DNA of 9,289 nucleotides from an uncultured Chloroflexota bacterium (GCA_903930745.1 CAIYZX010000476.1:1-9289), one strand, 5' to 3'. Positions 1 to 6,512 are shown, counted from the first letter of the stretch. The notes: generated by a model not told the origin, from the sequence alone. Numbers and translations: made by a program.

Positions 1-1481
1 CCGTAGTCCGCCTCGCGCTCGGCCTGCTCGATGCGCACGGCCAGCTGCTCCACCTCCGACTTCGTGGCGCGCAGCGCGGCGATCGCGGACTTCTCCGCCT
101 CCCAGCGCTGCTTCATGCCGCCGGCCTCCTCGGCCAGCTCCGCGAGCTCGCGCTCCAGGGCGTCCAGGCGCGCCTTCGACGCGTCGTCCGTCTCCTTGCG
201 CAGCGCCTCGCGCTCGATCTCCAGCTGGATCCGCCGTCGCTCCAGCTCGTCCAGCTCGATGGGCATGGAGTCGATCTCCATGCGCAGCCGGCTCGCCGCC
301 TCGTCCACGAGGTCGATGGCCTTGTCCGGCAGGAACCGCTCCGTGATGTACCGGTTGGAGAGTGTGGCGGCGGCCACGAGTGCCGAGTCCGTGATCCGGA
401 CGCCGTGGTGCACCTCGTACCGCTCGCGCAGGCCGCGCAGGATGGAGATGGTCTCCTCCACGGACGGCTGGTCCACCACCACCGGCTGGAAGCGCCGCTC
501 CAGGGCGGCGTCCTTCTCGATGTGCTTGCGGTACTCGTCCAGCGTGGTGGCGCCGATGGTGTGGAGCTCGCCGCGCGCCAGCATCGGCTTCAGCAGGTTG
601 GACGCGTCCATCGCGCCCTCGGCGGCACCCGCGCCCACCACCGTGTGGAGCTCGTCGATGAAGAGGACGACGCGGCCCTCGGAGTCCTTGATGTCCTTGA
701 GGACGGCCTTGAGCCGCTCCTCGAACTCGCCGCGGAACTTGGCGCCCGCAATGAGCGCGCCGAGGTCCAGCGAGACGACGCGCTTGTCCTTGAGGGTCTC
801 GGGAACGTCGCCGCGGACGATGCGCTGGGCAAGGCCCTCCGCGATGGCAGTCTTGCCCACGCCCGGCTCGCCGATGAGGACCGGGTTGTTCTTGGTCCGG
901 CGGCTCAGGACCTGGATGACGCGGCGGATCTCCTCGTCCCGGCCGATGACCGGGTCCAGCCTGCCCGCGCGCGCCTCGGCGGTGAGGTCACGCCCGTACT
1001 TCTCCAGCGCCTGGTACGTGCTCTCCGGGGTGGGGCTCGTGACGCGCTGGGAGCCGCGCACGGTCTGGAGGGCGGTCAGGATCCGCTCGCGGTCCGCGCG
1101 GTGGCGGCCCAGCAGCCCGGCGATCTCGCCGCCGGCCTCCGCGCAGCCCAGCAGCAGGTGCTCCGTGGAGGTGTACTCGTCGCCCATGCGACGCGCCTCC
1201 TCCTGGGCCTTCTCGATGACGCGCTTCGCGCGCGGATCCAGGCCCAGGTTGCCGCCGCTGATGCGGGCCCGGCGCGCCAGGAGGGCCGCGAGCTCGCCGC
1301 GGAACGCCGCAAGATCCACGCCGAGGCGGCGCAGGGTCTCCGCAGGGATGCCGTCGTCCGGCTCCAGGAGCGCGGCGAGCAGGTGCTCCGCGTCCAGCAC
1401 GGGGCTCTGCATCCGCTCAGCGAGAGACTGGGCGGTGACGATGGCCTCCTGGGCCTTCTCGGTGAAACGGTCAAGCTGCAT
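1..1481 (-). CDS. clpB: ATP-dependent disaggregase ClpB, N-terminal 493 residues (3' end beyond window)
   Basis: ClpB is a hexameric AAA+ disaggregase that threads aggregated proteins through its pore together with DnaK and a J-protein. The visible part starts MQLDRFTEKAQEAI and has two Clp N-terminal repeats (about 1-143), then the first AAA+ domain: Walker A GEPGVGKT at 204-211 (Lys210), Walker B LFIDE ending at Glu277, and an arginine pair in ERRFQPV (about 328-334). A charged heptad-like stretch from about 405 to the edge is the start of the ClpB coiled-coil middle domain, which separates it from ClpA. Numbering is within two residues of E. coli ClpB, so about 370 residues, including the second AAA+ domain, lie outside. 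The ATG is 33 nt after the J-protein stop. No convincing ribosome-binding site is near it (nearest GGAG is 19 nt away), which suggests coupling to upstream translation. It is the last visible gene of the hsp20-hspR-lon-dnaJ-clpB operon. Confidence 0.97.
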   Translation of the reverse strand, partial: MQLDRFTEKAQEAIVTAQSLAERMQSPVLDAEHLLAALLEPDDGIPAETLRRLGVDLAAFRGELAALLARRARISGGNLGLDPRAKRVIEKAQEEARRMGDEYTSTEHLLLGCAEAGGEIAGLLGRHRADRERILTALQTVRGSQRVTSPTPESTYQALEKYGRDLTAEARAGRLDPVIGRDEEIRRVIQVLSRRTKNNPVLIGEPGVGKTAIAEGLAQRIVRGDVPETLKDKRVVSLDLGALIAGAKFRGEFEERLKAVLKDIKDSEGRVVLFIDELHTVVGAGAAEGAMDASNLLKPMLARGELHTIGATTLDEYRKHIEKDAALERRFQPVVVDQPSVEETISILRGLRERYEVHHGVRITDSALVAAATLSNRYITERFLPDKAIDLVDEAASRLRMEIDSMPIELDELERRRIQLEIEREALRKETDDASKARLDALERELAELAEEAGGMKQRWEAEKSAIAALRATKSEVEQLAVRIEQAEREADY

Positions 1482-1514
1482 GGCGTCTGGTACTCGCGAT
1501 CTCCGGCCGGGCCG

Positions 1515-2657
1515 CTACTGCGTGGCCCGCGGGTCAGGCTGGCTGATGGTGTCCAGGAAGGTTTCGGCGGCGGCCCGCTGCTCCTCGTCCAGGCCCGTGG
1601 GCAGGACGACGCGGACCTTGGCGTAGAGGTCGCCTGCACCCTCCTCGCGGAGCTTCGGCATCCCCTGGCCCTTGAGGCGGATGACCTTGCCGGACTGGGT
1701 GCCGGCAGGGATGGTGAGGAGGACGCGGCCCTTGAGCGTGGTCACGGGGACCTCGCCGCCCAGCAGCGCCTCGCGGAGCGTGACCGGGAGCTCGCGCTCG
1801 AGGTCAGAGCCCTTGCGCGTGAAGACCGCGTGTGGGGTGACCTTGACGGTCACGACGATGTCGCGGCCGCCCGGGCCCTTGCCGGTGAGCTTGACGCGGG
1901 ACCCGGTGTCCGAACCCTTCGGGATCTGGACCTCGTAGCGCTTGCCGTCCATGTCCACGACACGGCTGGTGCCCCAGTACGCCTCTTCGAGGGTCAGCTC
2001 CGCGGCGGCCTCAACCTCCCACTCGGTGGTCCGGCCACCCCGGTGGCCGCGGGTGCCGCCGGCAGTGGACGCGCCCGCCGCGCCGGCCCCGGCGCCCTGG
2101 TCGAAGCCGATGCCGCCCATCCCGGACAGGATGTCCGCGAAGGACTGGCCGGCCCCCGCCCGCGAGCCGGTGCCCGTCCCGGCGCCGCCGGAACGAGACC
2201 CGCGTGCGCCCGCCCCTGCGTTCCCCGGCTGCGCCCCACCGGCCGCGCCGGAGAAGAACATCCGGAAGAAGTCGGAGAAGCCGGCGCCCCCGGAACCGTC
2301 CGCGGAGCGGAACTCGAACCGGGTCCCGCCCGGGCCGCCCGCGCCCCCGCCGCCGAAGTTGAACCCGGCGAAGGGGCCGCCCGGCCCGAAGGGATCGCCG
2401 GCCCCGCCCCGGCCCCCGCCGGCGCGCTGGTACTGCTCCCAGTTCGCGCCCAGGAGGTCGTACTGCTTGCGCTTCTCGGGGTCGGAGAGGACCTCGTTGG
2501 CCTCGTTGACGTCCTTGAACTTGCGCTCGGCCGCCCTGTCGCCCTGGTTCCGGTCCGGGTGGAACTCGCGCGCCAGCTTCCGGAACGCCTTCTTGATGTC
2601 CGCCTGGGAGGCGGACCGTGGGACGCCCAGGATCGCGTAGTAGTCGCGGTAGTCCAT
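1515..2657 (-). CDS. cbpA: Class B J-domain co-chaperone (DnaJ/CbpA-like, no zinc finger)
   Basis: A 380-residue Hsp40 that would deliver substrates to DnaK, stimulate its ATPase, and act with ClpB encoded next door. The J domain spans about 3-70 with the essential HPD at 33-35 and the QYDLLG end at 65-70. Then comes an unusually long, Gly/Ala-rich linker (about 78-210) holding two hydrophobic islands, FSDFFRMFF (127-135) and QSFADILSGMGG (171-182). The two C-terminal substrate-binding beta domains follow (about 213-285 and 286-352, with the family motifs RYEVQIPKG and VLLTIPAGTQSGKVIRLKGQGMP). There is no cysteine at all, so the CxxCxGxG zinc domain of class A DnaJ is absent and the protein is class B. 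Spacing is 27 nt after lon and 33 nt before clpB, in the same frame as both. No dnaK or grpE is in the window, so its Hsp70 partner is encoded elsewhere. Confidence 0.95.
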   Translation of the reverse strand: MDYRDYYAILGVPRSASQADIKKAFRKLAREFHPDRNQGDRAAERKFKDVNEANEVLSDPEKRKQYDLLGANWEQYQRAGGGRGGAGDPFGPGGPFAGFNFGGGGAGGPGGTRFEFRSADGSGGAGFSDFFRMFFSGAAGGAQPGNAGAGARGSRSGGAGTGTGSRAGAGQSFADILSGMGGIGFDQGAGAGAAGASTAGGTRGHRGGRTTEWEVEAAAELTLEEAYWGTSRVVDMDGKRYEVQIPKGSDTGSRVKLTGKGPGGRDIVVTVKVTPHAVFTRKGSDLERELPVTLREALLGGEVPVTTLKGRVLLTIPAGTQSGKVIRLKGQGMPKLREEGAGDLYAKVRVVLPTGLDEEQRAAAETFLDTISQPDPRATQ

Positions 2658-2659
2658 CT

Positions 2660-2669
2660 GTTCCGGAAC
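2660..2669. repeat. 10-bp perfect palindrome in the lon-dnaJ gap
   Basis: GTTCCGGAAC lies 3 nt upstream of the dnaJ start codon, in the position where a Shine-Dalgarno sequence would be expected. No better ribosome-binding site is visible. It may simply be chance in a 27-nt gap; no promoter elements accompany it. Confidence 0.4.
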
Positions 2670-2684
2670 CCCCGGCGCTCGCCG

Positions 2685-5372
2685 CTATACGACGACCGGC
2701 GGCTGCTCGGCCGGCGGGAAGGGATTGCGGCGGACACGCGTCTCACCGCCACCCTTGCTCCCGCCGCCCCCGCCGATCACGGTGGTGGCGCCCTTGAGCG
2801 GCTTCGGCCGGCGCCGCAGCGCGGCGTCCAGCACGGAGCCCATGTCGTCCGCGAGGACGAGCTTGAGCTGCTTGCGGATCTCGTCCGGGATGTCCCGGAG
2901 GTCCTTCTCGTTCTTCTTGGGCAGGATCACGATGCCGGCGCCGGACAGGTGCGCGGCCAGGATCTTGCTCTTGAGGCCGCCGATGGGCAGGACGCGCCCG
3001 CGGAGCGTGATCTCGCCCGTCATCGCCACGTCCTTGCGGACCGGGATGCCGGTGAGCGAGCTCACCATCGCCGTGGCCATCGTCACGCCCGCGGACGGGC
3101 CGTCCTTCGGGATGGCACCCGCAGGCACGTGGATGTGCAGCGTGTGCTTCTCGAAGACCTCGCGCTCGATGCCCAGCTCCGCCGCGTTGCTGCGGATCCA
3201 GGAGAGCGCCGCCCGAGCGGACTCGCGCATGACGTCGCCCAGCTGGCCGGTGAGGATGAACTCCTCGCGGCCCTCCATCTTCGTGACCTCCACGGCCACC
3301 ACGTCGCCACCCACCTCGGTGACCACGAGGCCGGTCGCGGAGCCCACCTGGTCCTCGGCCTCCAGCTCGCCGTACTCGAAGCGCGGCGGCCCCAGGTACT
3401 CCTCGAGCTTCTTGAGGTCCACGATGGTCTTGCGCTTGCGGCCCTCGGCCACGGAGCGCGCCACCTTGCGCATGATGTTCGCGAGCTCGCGCTCGAGGTT
3501 GCGGACGCCGGCCTCCTTGGTGAACGCCTGGACGAGCGCCATCAGCACCTCGTCCGTGACCTCCACGTGCTTCTCCTTCAGGCCGTGGTTCTCCATGACC
3601 TTGGGGACGAGGAAGCGGCGGGCGATCTCCACCTTCTCCTGCTGGGTGTACCCGGGAAGCGCGATGACCTCCATGCGGTCACGCAGCGGGGCCGGGATGG
3701 GGTCCAGCAGGTTGGCGGTGGCGATGAAGAGGACCTTGCGCAGGTCGAACGGGACCTCGAGGTAGTTGTCCTGGAAGCTGAAGTTCTGCTCCGGGTCAAG
3801 CACCTCCAGCAGCGCCGAGGACGGGTCGCCGCGGAAGTCCATGCCGATCTTGTCCACCTCGTCCAGCATGAAGACCGGGTTGTTGGTGCCCGCGGTCTTG
3901 ATGCTCTGGACGATGCGGCCGGGCAGCGCGCCGATGTAGGTGCGCCGGTGGCCGCGGATCTCCGCCTCGTCGTGGATGCCGCCCAGGCTCATCCGCACGA
4001 ACTTGCGGCCCATCGCCTTCGCGATGCTCTTGCCAAGGCTGGTCTTGCCCACGCCGGGAGGGCCCACGAAGAGCAGGATTGGGCTGCGGATCGTGTCCGC
4101 CAGGCTGCGGACCGCGAGGTACTCGAGGATCCGCTCCTTGATCTTCTCCAGGCCGTAGTGATCCTCGTCCAGGATCGTGGCGGCCTCCTTGATGTCCAGC
4201 CGGTCCTCGGTGGCCGTCTTCCACGGCAGCCCAACCAGCCAGTCCACGTACGTGCGGATGACGCCCACCTCCGGCGAGGCGGTGGGGATCCGGCTCATCC
4301 GGTCGATCTCCTTGATCGCCCGGGCCTTCACCTCGTCCGGCATGCCGGCGGCGTCAACCTTCTCGCGGAGCTCGTTGATCTCCGCCTGCTGCGGGTCGTC
4401 CTCGCCCAGCTCGCGCTGGATGGCCTTGAGCTGCTCGCGGAGGATGTACTCGCGCTGGGTCTTGTCCATCTCGGACTTGACCTCGCTCTGGATCTTGCCC
4501 TTGAGCTCAAGGATCTCGATCTGGCGGGCGAGGAACGCGGAGACGAGCTTCAGGCGGGCCTCGGCGTCGATGGTCTCGAGGAGCTCCTGGCGCTGCTCCG
4601 TGGACATGTCCGGGCTGTACGCCACCATGTCCGCGAGCAGGCCCGGCTCGCTGATGTTCCGGGCGGCCACGGCGGCCTCCGGCGGGACGGGCGCGCCGTT
4701 GGCGACGTACTGCTCGATCTGGGCCTGGACGGTCCGGACGAGCGCCTGGATCTCCACGCCCTCGGAGGTGGTGTCGCCCAGGTCCTCCGCCTTGACGGCG
4801 AGATACGGCGTGACGCGGGAGAAGCCGTGGACCCTGATGCGGCCCTGGCCCTGGACGATGGCCCGGACGGTGCCGTCCTGGAGCTGGACCACCTGGGCGA
4901 TCTTCGCCACGGTGCCGATGCCGTACAGCTCCGACGGGTTGGTGATGTCCTCCTGCTCCGCGGTGCGCTGGGTCACGAGGGCGATGAGGCCACCCTGCTC
5001 CTGCGCGGCGTTGAGCGCGGCGACGCTCTTCTCGCGGCCAACCTGGAGCGGGACGATCATCTCCGGGAAGATGACGGTCTCGCGGAGGGCCACGAGCGGC
5101 AGGTCGCGGATGTCGCCCGGGTGGTGGGCGCGCTCCGTCTTCTCGCTCCTCGGCTCCGCCTTGGCGCGTCCGCGGCCCTTGCCGGCAGCCTTCGCGGGCT
5201 GCTCGGCGGCTGCGGCTGCCGCTGCGGCCTCGGCCTCGGCCTTCGCCTTGGCGGCGGCGGACGTGCGGGTCCGGCGCTTGGGTGCTGCGGTCTCGGTCTC
5301 GGCCGCCGGGGCGTCCGGCGCGTCGTCGCGCTCGTCCTCGGGCTGGCTCTTCGACGACTTCTTCGTCGGCAT
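2685..5372 (-). CDS. lon: ATP-dependent Lon protease (LonA type) with long low-complexity N-terminal tail
   Basis: A cytoplasmic hexameric protease that unfolds and degrades damaged and regulatory proteins. The 895 residues run as follows: a disordered-looking Ala/Lys/Glu-rich tail (1-87); a LON substrate-recognition domain from DIRDLPLVALRETVIFPEMI (about 87-290); an AAA+ module with Walker A GPPGVGKT at 437-444 and Walker B Asp504-Glu505 in FMLDEVDKIG; and the protease domain with nucleophile Ser760 in KDGPSAG and Lys803 in GGLKSK, exactly 43 residues apart as in E. coli Lon (Ser679/Lys722). A Gly-rich tail (about 870-895) ends it. The whole is about 110 residues longer than E. coli Lon, mostly from the N-terminal tail. 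AGGAG 6 nt before the ATG supports the start at 5372. It follows hspR after 86 bp and precedes the J-protein by 27 bp. lon belongs to the HspR regulon in several actinobacteria. Confidence 0.98.
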   Translation of the reverse strand: MPTKKSSKSQPEDERDDAPDAPAAETETAAPKRRTRTSAAAKAKAEAEAAAAAAAAEQPAKAAGKGRGRAKAEPRSEKTERAHHPGDIRDLPLVALRETVIFPEMIVPLQVGREKSVAALNAAQEQGGLIALVTQRTAEQEDITNPSELYGIGTVAKIAQVVQLQDGTVRAIVQGQGRIRVHGFSRVTPYLAVKAEDLGDTTSEGVEIQALVRTVQAQIEQYVANGAPVPPEAAVAARNISEPGLLADMVAYSPDMSTEQRQELLETIDAEARLKLVSAFLARQIEILELKGKIQSEVKSEMDKTQREYILREQLKAIQRELGEDDPQQAEINELREKVDAAGMPDEVKARAIKEIDRMSRIPTASPEVGVIRTYVDWLVGLPWKTATEDRLDIKEAATILDEDHYGLEKIKERILEYLAVRSLADTIRSPILLFVGPPGVGKTSLGKSIAKAMGRKFVRMSLGGIHDEAEIRGHRRTYIGALPGRIVQSIKTAGTNNPVFMLDEVDKIGMDFRGDPSSALLEVLDPEQNFSFQDNYLEVPFDLRKVLFIATANLLDPIPAPLRDRMEVIALPGYTQQEKVEIARRFLVPKVMENHGLKEKHVEVTDEVLMALVQAFTKEAGVRNLERELANIMRKVARSVAEGRKRKTIVDLKKLEEYLGPPRFEYGELEAEDQVGSATGLVVTEVGGDVVAVEVTKMEGREEFILTGQLGDVMRESARAALSWIRSNAAELGIEREVFEKHTLHIHVPAGAIPKDGPSAGVTMATAMVSSLTGIPVRKDVAMTGEITLRGRVLPIGGLKSKILAAHLSGAGIVILPKKNEKDLRDIPDEIRKQLKLVLADDMGSVLDAALRRRPKPLKGATTVIGGGGGSKGGGETRVRRNPFPPAEQPPVVV

Positions 5373-5458
5373 CTGTGTCTCCTGGGGGCCGGCCGGGCCG
5401 CCGGCTGGCGGTTCGTGTCAGATCGTGTGGGCTGGGGGTTGGGGTGGGGACGCTGTGC
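5373..5458 (-). promoter_or_regulatory. hspR-lon intergenic leader with G-quadruplex motif, GC hairpin and lon ribosome-binding site
   Basis: This 86-bp spacer is the widest gap inside the heat-shock operon. It contains AGGAG at 5379-5383 (6 nt before the lon ATG), a GC inverted repeat of two GCCGGC hexamers around CGGGCC (5388-5405), and on the + (template) strand four G-runs of 3, 5, 4 and 4 with loops of 2, 2 and 1 nt at 5429-5449. The transcript side is therefore C-rich and G-poor there. No -10/-35 pair is convincing, so lon is probably read from the hsp20 promoter. The hairpin lacks a U tract and is not a classical terminator. Confidence 0.6.
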
Positions 5459-5887
5459 TCACGTGGTCCGTTGCGAACCGTCGTCCGGCTCGGGACCCGG
5501 CGGGGCGGCTGCGCGTCCGGCTCCATGGCCGTGCTGCGCCTCCGCGGTCCCGTCACGGGTCCCTTCGTCGTAGAGCGCCTCGAGGATGCGCTTGCCAAGA
5601 CGCTCCTCGAGCTCGAACAGGATCCGGACCCCGGCGAGGTTCACGCCGCGGTCACGGGTCAGGTGGCGGATCCAGAGGATCTGCCGGATGTCCTCCTCGC
5701 TGTAGAGGCGGATGTTGGTGGGCGTGCGCGCCGGGCAGACCAGGCCCTCGTCCTCGTAGATCCGGAGCGTCCTCGGGTGGGCCGAGACGAGCGTCGCGGC
5801 CACGCTGATGACGTAGACCGGCTGGTGAGGGTCCCGATCGGGACGGCGCGCCGCCGACATGTCAGGCGCCGGTGTCCGTGCTGCCAT
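5459..5887 (-). CDS. hspR: HspR-type MerR-family heat-shock repressor
   Basis: A 142-residue DNA-binding protein that, as in Streptomyces and Mycobacterium HspR, would repress chaperone and protease genes at HAIR-type inverted repeats until heat stress releases it. The MerR winged helix-turn-helix runs from about 24 to 75 (YVISVAATLVSAHPRTLRIYEDEGL, then NIRLYSEEDI). It is followed by GVNLAGVRIL (81-90), a signature that separates HspR from other MerR proteins, and a helical ELEERLGKRILEAL segment. The tail (about 108-142) is polar and low in complexity. I took the ATG at 5887 because GGGAG lies 9 nt upstream; this overlaps the end of hsp20 by 26 nt. An ATG at 5860 (133 residues), 1 nt after the hsp20 stop, is the alternative, and the nine extra residues are not conserved-looking. 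Gene order after hsp20 would make the repressor autoregulated with its targets. Confidence 0.93.
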   Translation of the reverse strand: MAARTPAPDMSAARRPDRDPHQPVYVISVAATLVSAHPRTLRIYEDEGLVCPARTPTNIRLYSEEDIRQILWIRHLTRDRGVNLAGVRILFELEERLGKRILEALYDEGTRDGTAEAQHGHGAGRAAAPPGPEPDDGSQRTT

Positions 5888-6353
5888 CGGCTGCGGCTCC
5901 CGCGGTCACCGGCGAGATCCGGATCTGGCGGGGCTTGGTCACCTCGGCCTTGGGGATGCGCAGGTGGAGCACGCCGTGCTCGAACGTGGCCTCCGCCTTG
6001 TCCGGCTCCAGGCCGGTGGGCAGGGTCACGGTCCGCATCACGGAGCCGCGGCTGATCTCGCGGACCACCCACCCGTCCTGGGTCTGGGTCTGCTCCGCGC
6101 GGTCCTCCGCCTTGATGGTCAGGGTGCCGTTCTCAACGGTGATCTCAACATCCTCCGGCGCGATGCCGGGGAGCGACGCGTCCACCAGGAGCTCGTCCTT
6201 GGTGGCACGCACGTCAAGGGGCAGCCGGGCGTAGTCGCCGGTGCCGCTCCAGGCCTGGTATGGCCGGAACACCGTGTCGTCGAAGAGGCGGTCCATCGCC
6301 TGGCGAAGCGTCACAAGCTCGCTGAAGGGCGACGGGCGACGGGTCAGCGTCAT
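5862..6353 (-). CDS. hsp20: Small heat-shock protein, Hsp20/alpha-crystallin family
   Basis: A 163-residue ATP-independent holdase that keeps unfolding proteins refoldable for DnaK/ClpB. The N-terminal arm (1-43) contains FSELVTLRQAMDRLFDD, typical of class A bacterial sHsps. The alpha-crystallin domain covers about 44-146, with VDASLPGIAPEDVEITVENGTLTI and the hallmark A-x-F-x-x-G-V-L-x-L-x-I-P-K at about 121-135. The C-terminal I-x-I anchor is IRI (144-146), used for oligomer assembly. The start at 6353 is set by a perfect AGGAGG 9 nt upstream. The open frame continues upstream to 6467, but that extension is unlike the family and overlaps the promoter. It is the first gene of the operon, directly behind the promoter and candidate HspR operator, so it should be the most strongly induced. 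Confidence 0.95.
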   Translation of the reverse strand: MTLTRRPSPFSELVTLRQAMDRLFDDTVFRPYQAWSGTGDYARLPLDVRATKDELLVDASLPGIAPEDVEITVENGTLTIKAEDRAEQTQTQDGWVVREISRGSVMRTVTLPTGLEPDKAEATFEHGVLHLRIPKAEVTKPRQIRISPVTAGAAADGSTDTGA

Positions 6354-6362
6354 CGCATCGAT

Positions 6363-6368
6363 CCTCCT
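6363..6368 (-). promoter_or_regulatory. Shine-Dalgarno site of hsp20
   Basis: AGGAGG (minus strand), 9 nt before the ATG at 6353. It is the strongest ribosome-binding site in the window and decides the hsp20 start against the longer open frame from 6467. Confidence 0.85.
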
Positions 6369-6377
6369 GTGGTCCGC

Positions 6378-6402
6378 GCCGGCGGCCGTAGTCCCCGCCG
6401 GC
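6378..6402 (-). promoter_or_regulatory. Stem-loop in the hsp20 leader, next to the ribosome-binding site
   Basis: Perfect 8-bp inverted repeat GCCGGCGG / CCGCCGGC with a 9-nt loop, its 3' foot 9 nt before the AGGAGG. It does not itself cover the Shine-Dalgarno site. A CUUCC at 6423-6419 could pair with GGAGG around this hairpin (one U-G pair), which would be a modest RNA-thermometer-like arrangement. Only the stem-loop is directly visible. Confidence 0.5.
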
Positions 6403-6424
6403 CAGCGGTCAGTGTGGTGGAAGC

Positions 6425-6455
6425 GTCCGACGAGGCGTTGGGTTCCCCGTCGGAC
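6425..6455 (-). promoter_or_regulatory. 5'-terminal stem-loop of the hsp20 transcript
   Basis: Perfect 8-bp inverted repeat GTCCGACG / CGTCGGAC with a 15-nt loop. If the promoter at 6463-6492 is right, transcription starts near 6456-6458, so this hairpin would stand within two or three nucleotides of the mRNA 5' end, a position where stem-loops often protect messages from decay. Confidence 0.5.
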
Positions 6456-6462
6456 AATGCGC

Positions 6463-6492
6463 ACCATAGAACCCTGACAATGGTGTTGTCAA
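6463..6492 (-). promoter_or_regulatory. Predicted housekeeping-type promoter of the hsp20-hspR-lon-dnaJ-clpB operon
   Basis: Consensus -35 TTGACA at 6492-6487 and -10 TATGGT at 6468-6463 (minus strand), separated by 18 bp, in the only AT-richer patch of the intergenic region. The predicted start near 6456-6458 leaves a leader of about 105 nt before hsp20. A vegetative promoter blocked by a repressor is what is known for HspR-controlled operons. Confidence 0.65.
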
Positions 6493-6493
6493 G
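6473..6493. promoter_or_regulatory. hspR: HAIR-like inverted repeat, candidate HspR operator
   Basis: On the minus strand CTTGACA-N7-TGTCAGG, a 21-bp site with a perfect TGACAA-N5-TTGTCA core (6475-6491). The 7-7-7 layout and CTTGA/TCA(A)G ends match the HAIR consensus CTTGAGT-N7-ACTCAAG in design; half-site matches are 5/7 and 4/7. It covers the last five bases of the -35 element and most of the spacer, so a bound repressor would exclude RNA polymerase. Confidence 0.55.
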
Positions 6494-6495
6494 AT

Positions 6496-6512
6496 AAGTG
6501 TCCTCAACACTT
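6496..6512. promoter_or_regulatory. Second inverted repeat upstream of the promoter
   Basis: Perfect AAGTGT-N5-ACACTT, the same 6-5-6 layout as the core of the neighbouring site. The two centres (6483 and 6504) are 21 bp apart, two helical turns, placing both sites on the same DNA face. The half-site sequence differs, so it may bind a second dimer of HspR cooperatively or another regulator. Confidence 0.45.

Noticed and set aside
31..1626. A 531-codon + strand frame, Ser/Arg-rich, over clpB
   Set aside because: Its composition is that of an out-of-register antisense reading of a GC-rich gene; the ClpB frame on the other strand is complete with Walker motifs.
5388..5405. Intrinsic terminator between hspR and lon
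   Set aside because: The GCCGGC inverted repeat is followed by CCCC and the lon ribosome-binding site rather than a U tract, and lon has no other visible promoter.
405..5573. A 1722-codon open frame on the + strand spanning clpB, dnaJ and lon
   Set aside because: It is the exact codon-for-codon antisense of three real genes in one frame. It stays open because TTA, CTA and TCA codons are nearly absent at this GC content. Its product is low-complexity and the minus-strand genes have unmistakable motifs.
6354..6467. N-terminal extension of hsp20 to 6467
   Set aside because: It would overlap the -10 region and the leader stem-loops, its sequence is Arg/Gly-rich and unlike sHsps, and a perfect AGGAGG marks the ATG at 6353.
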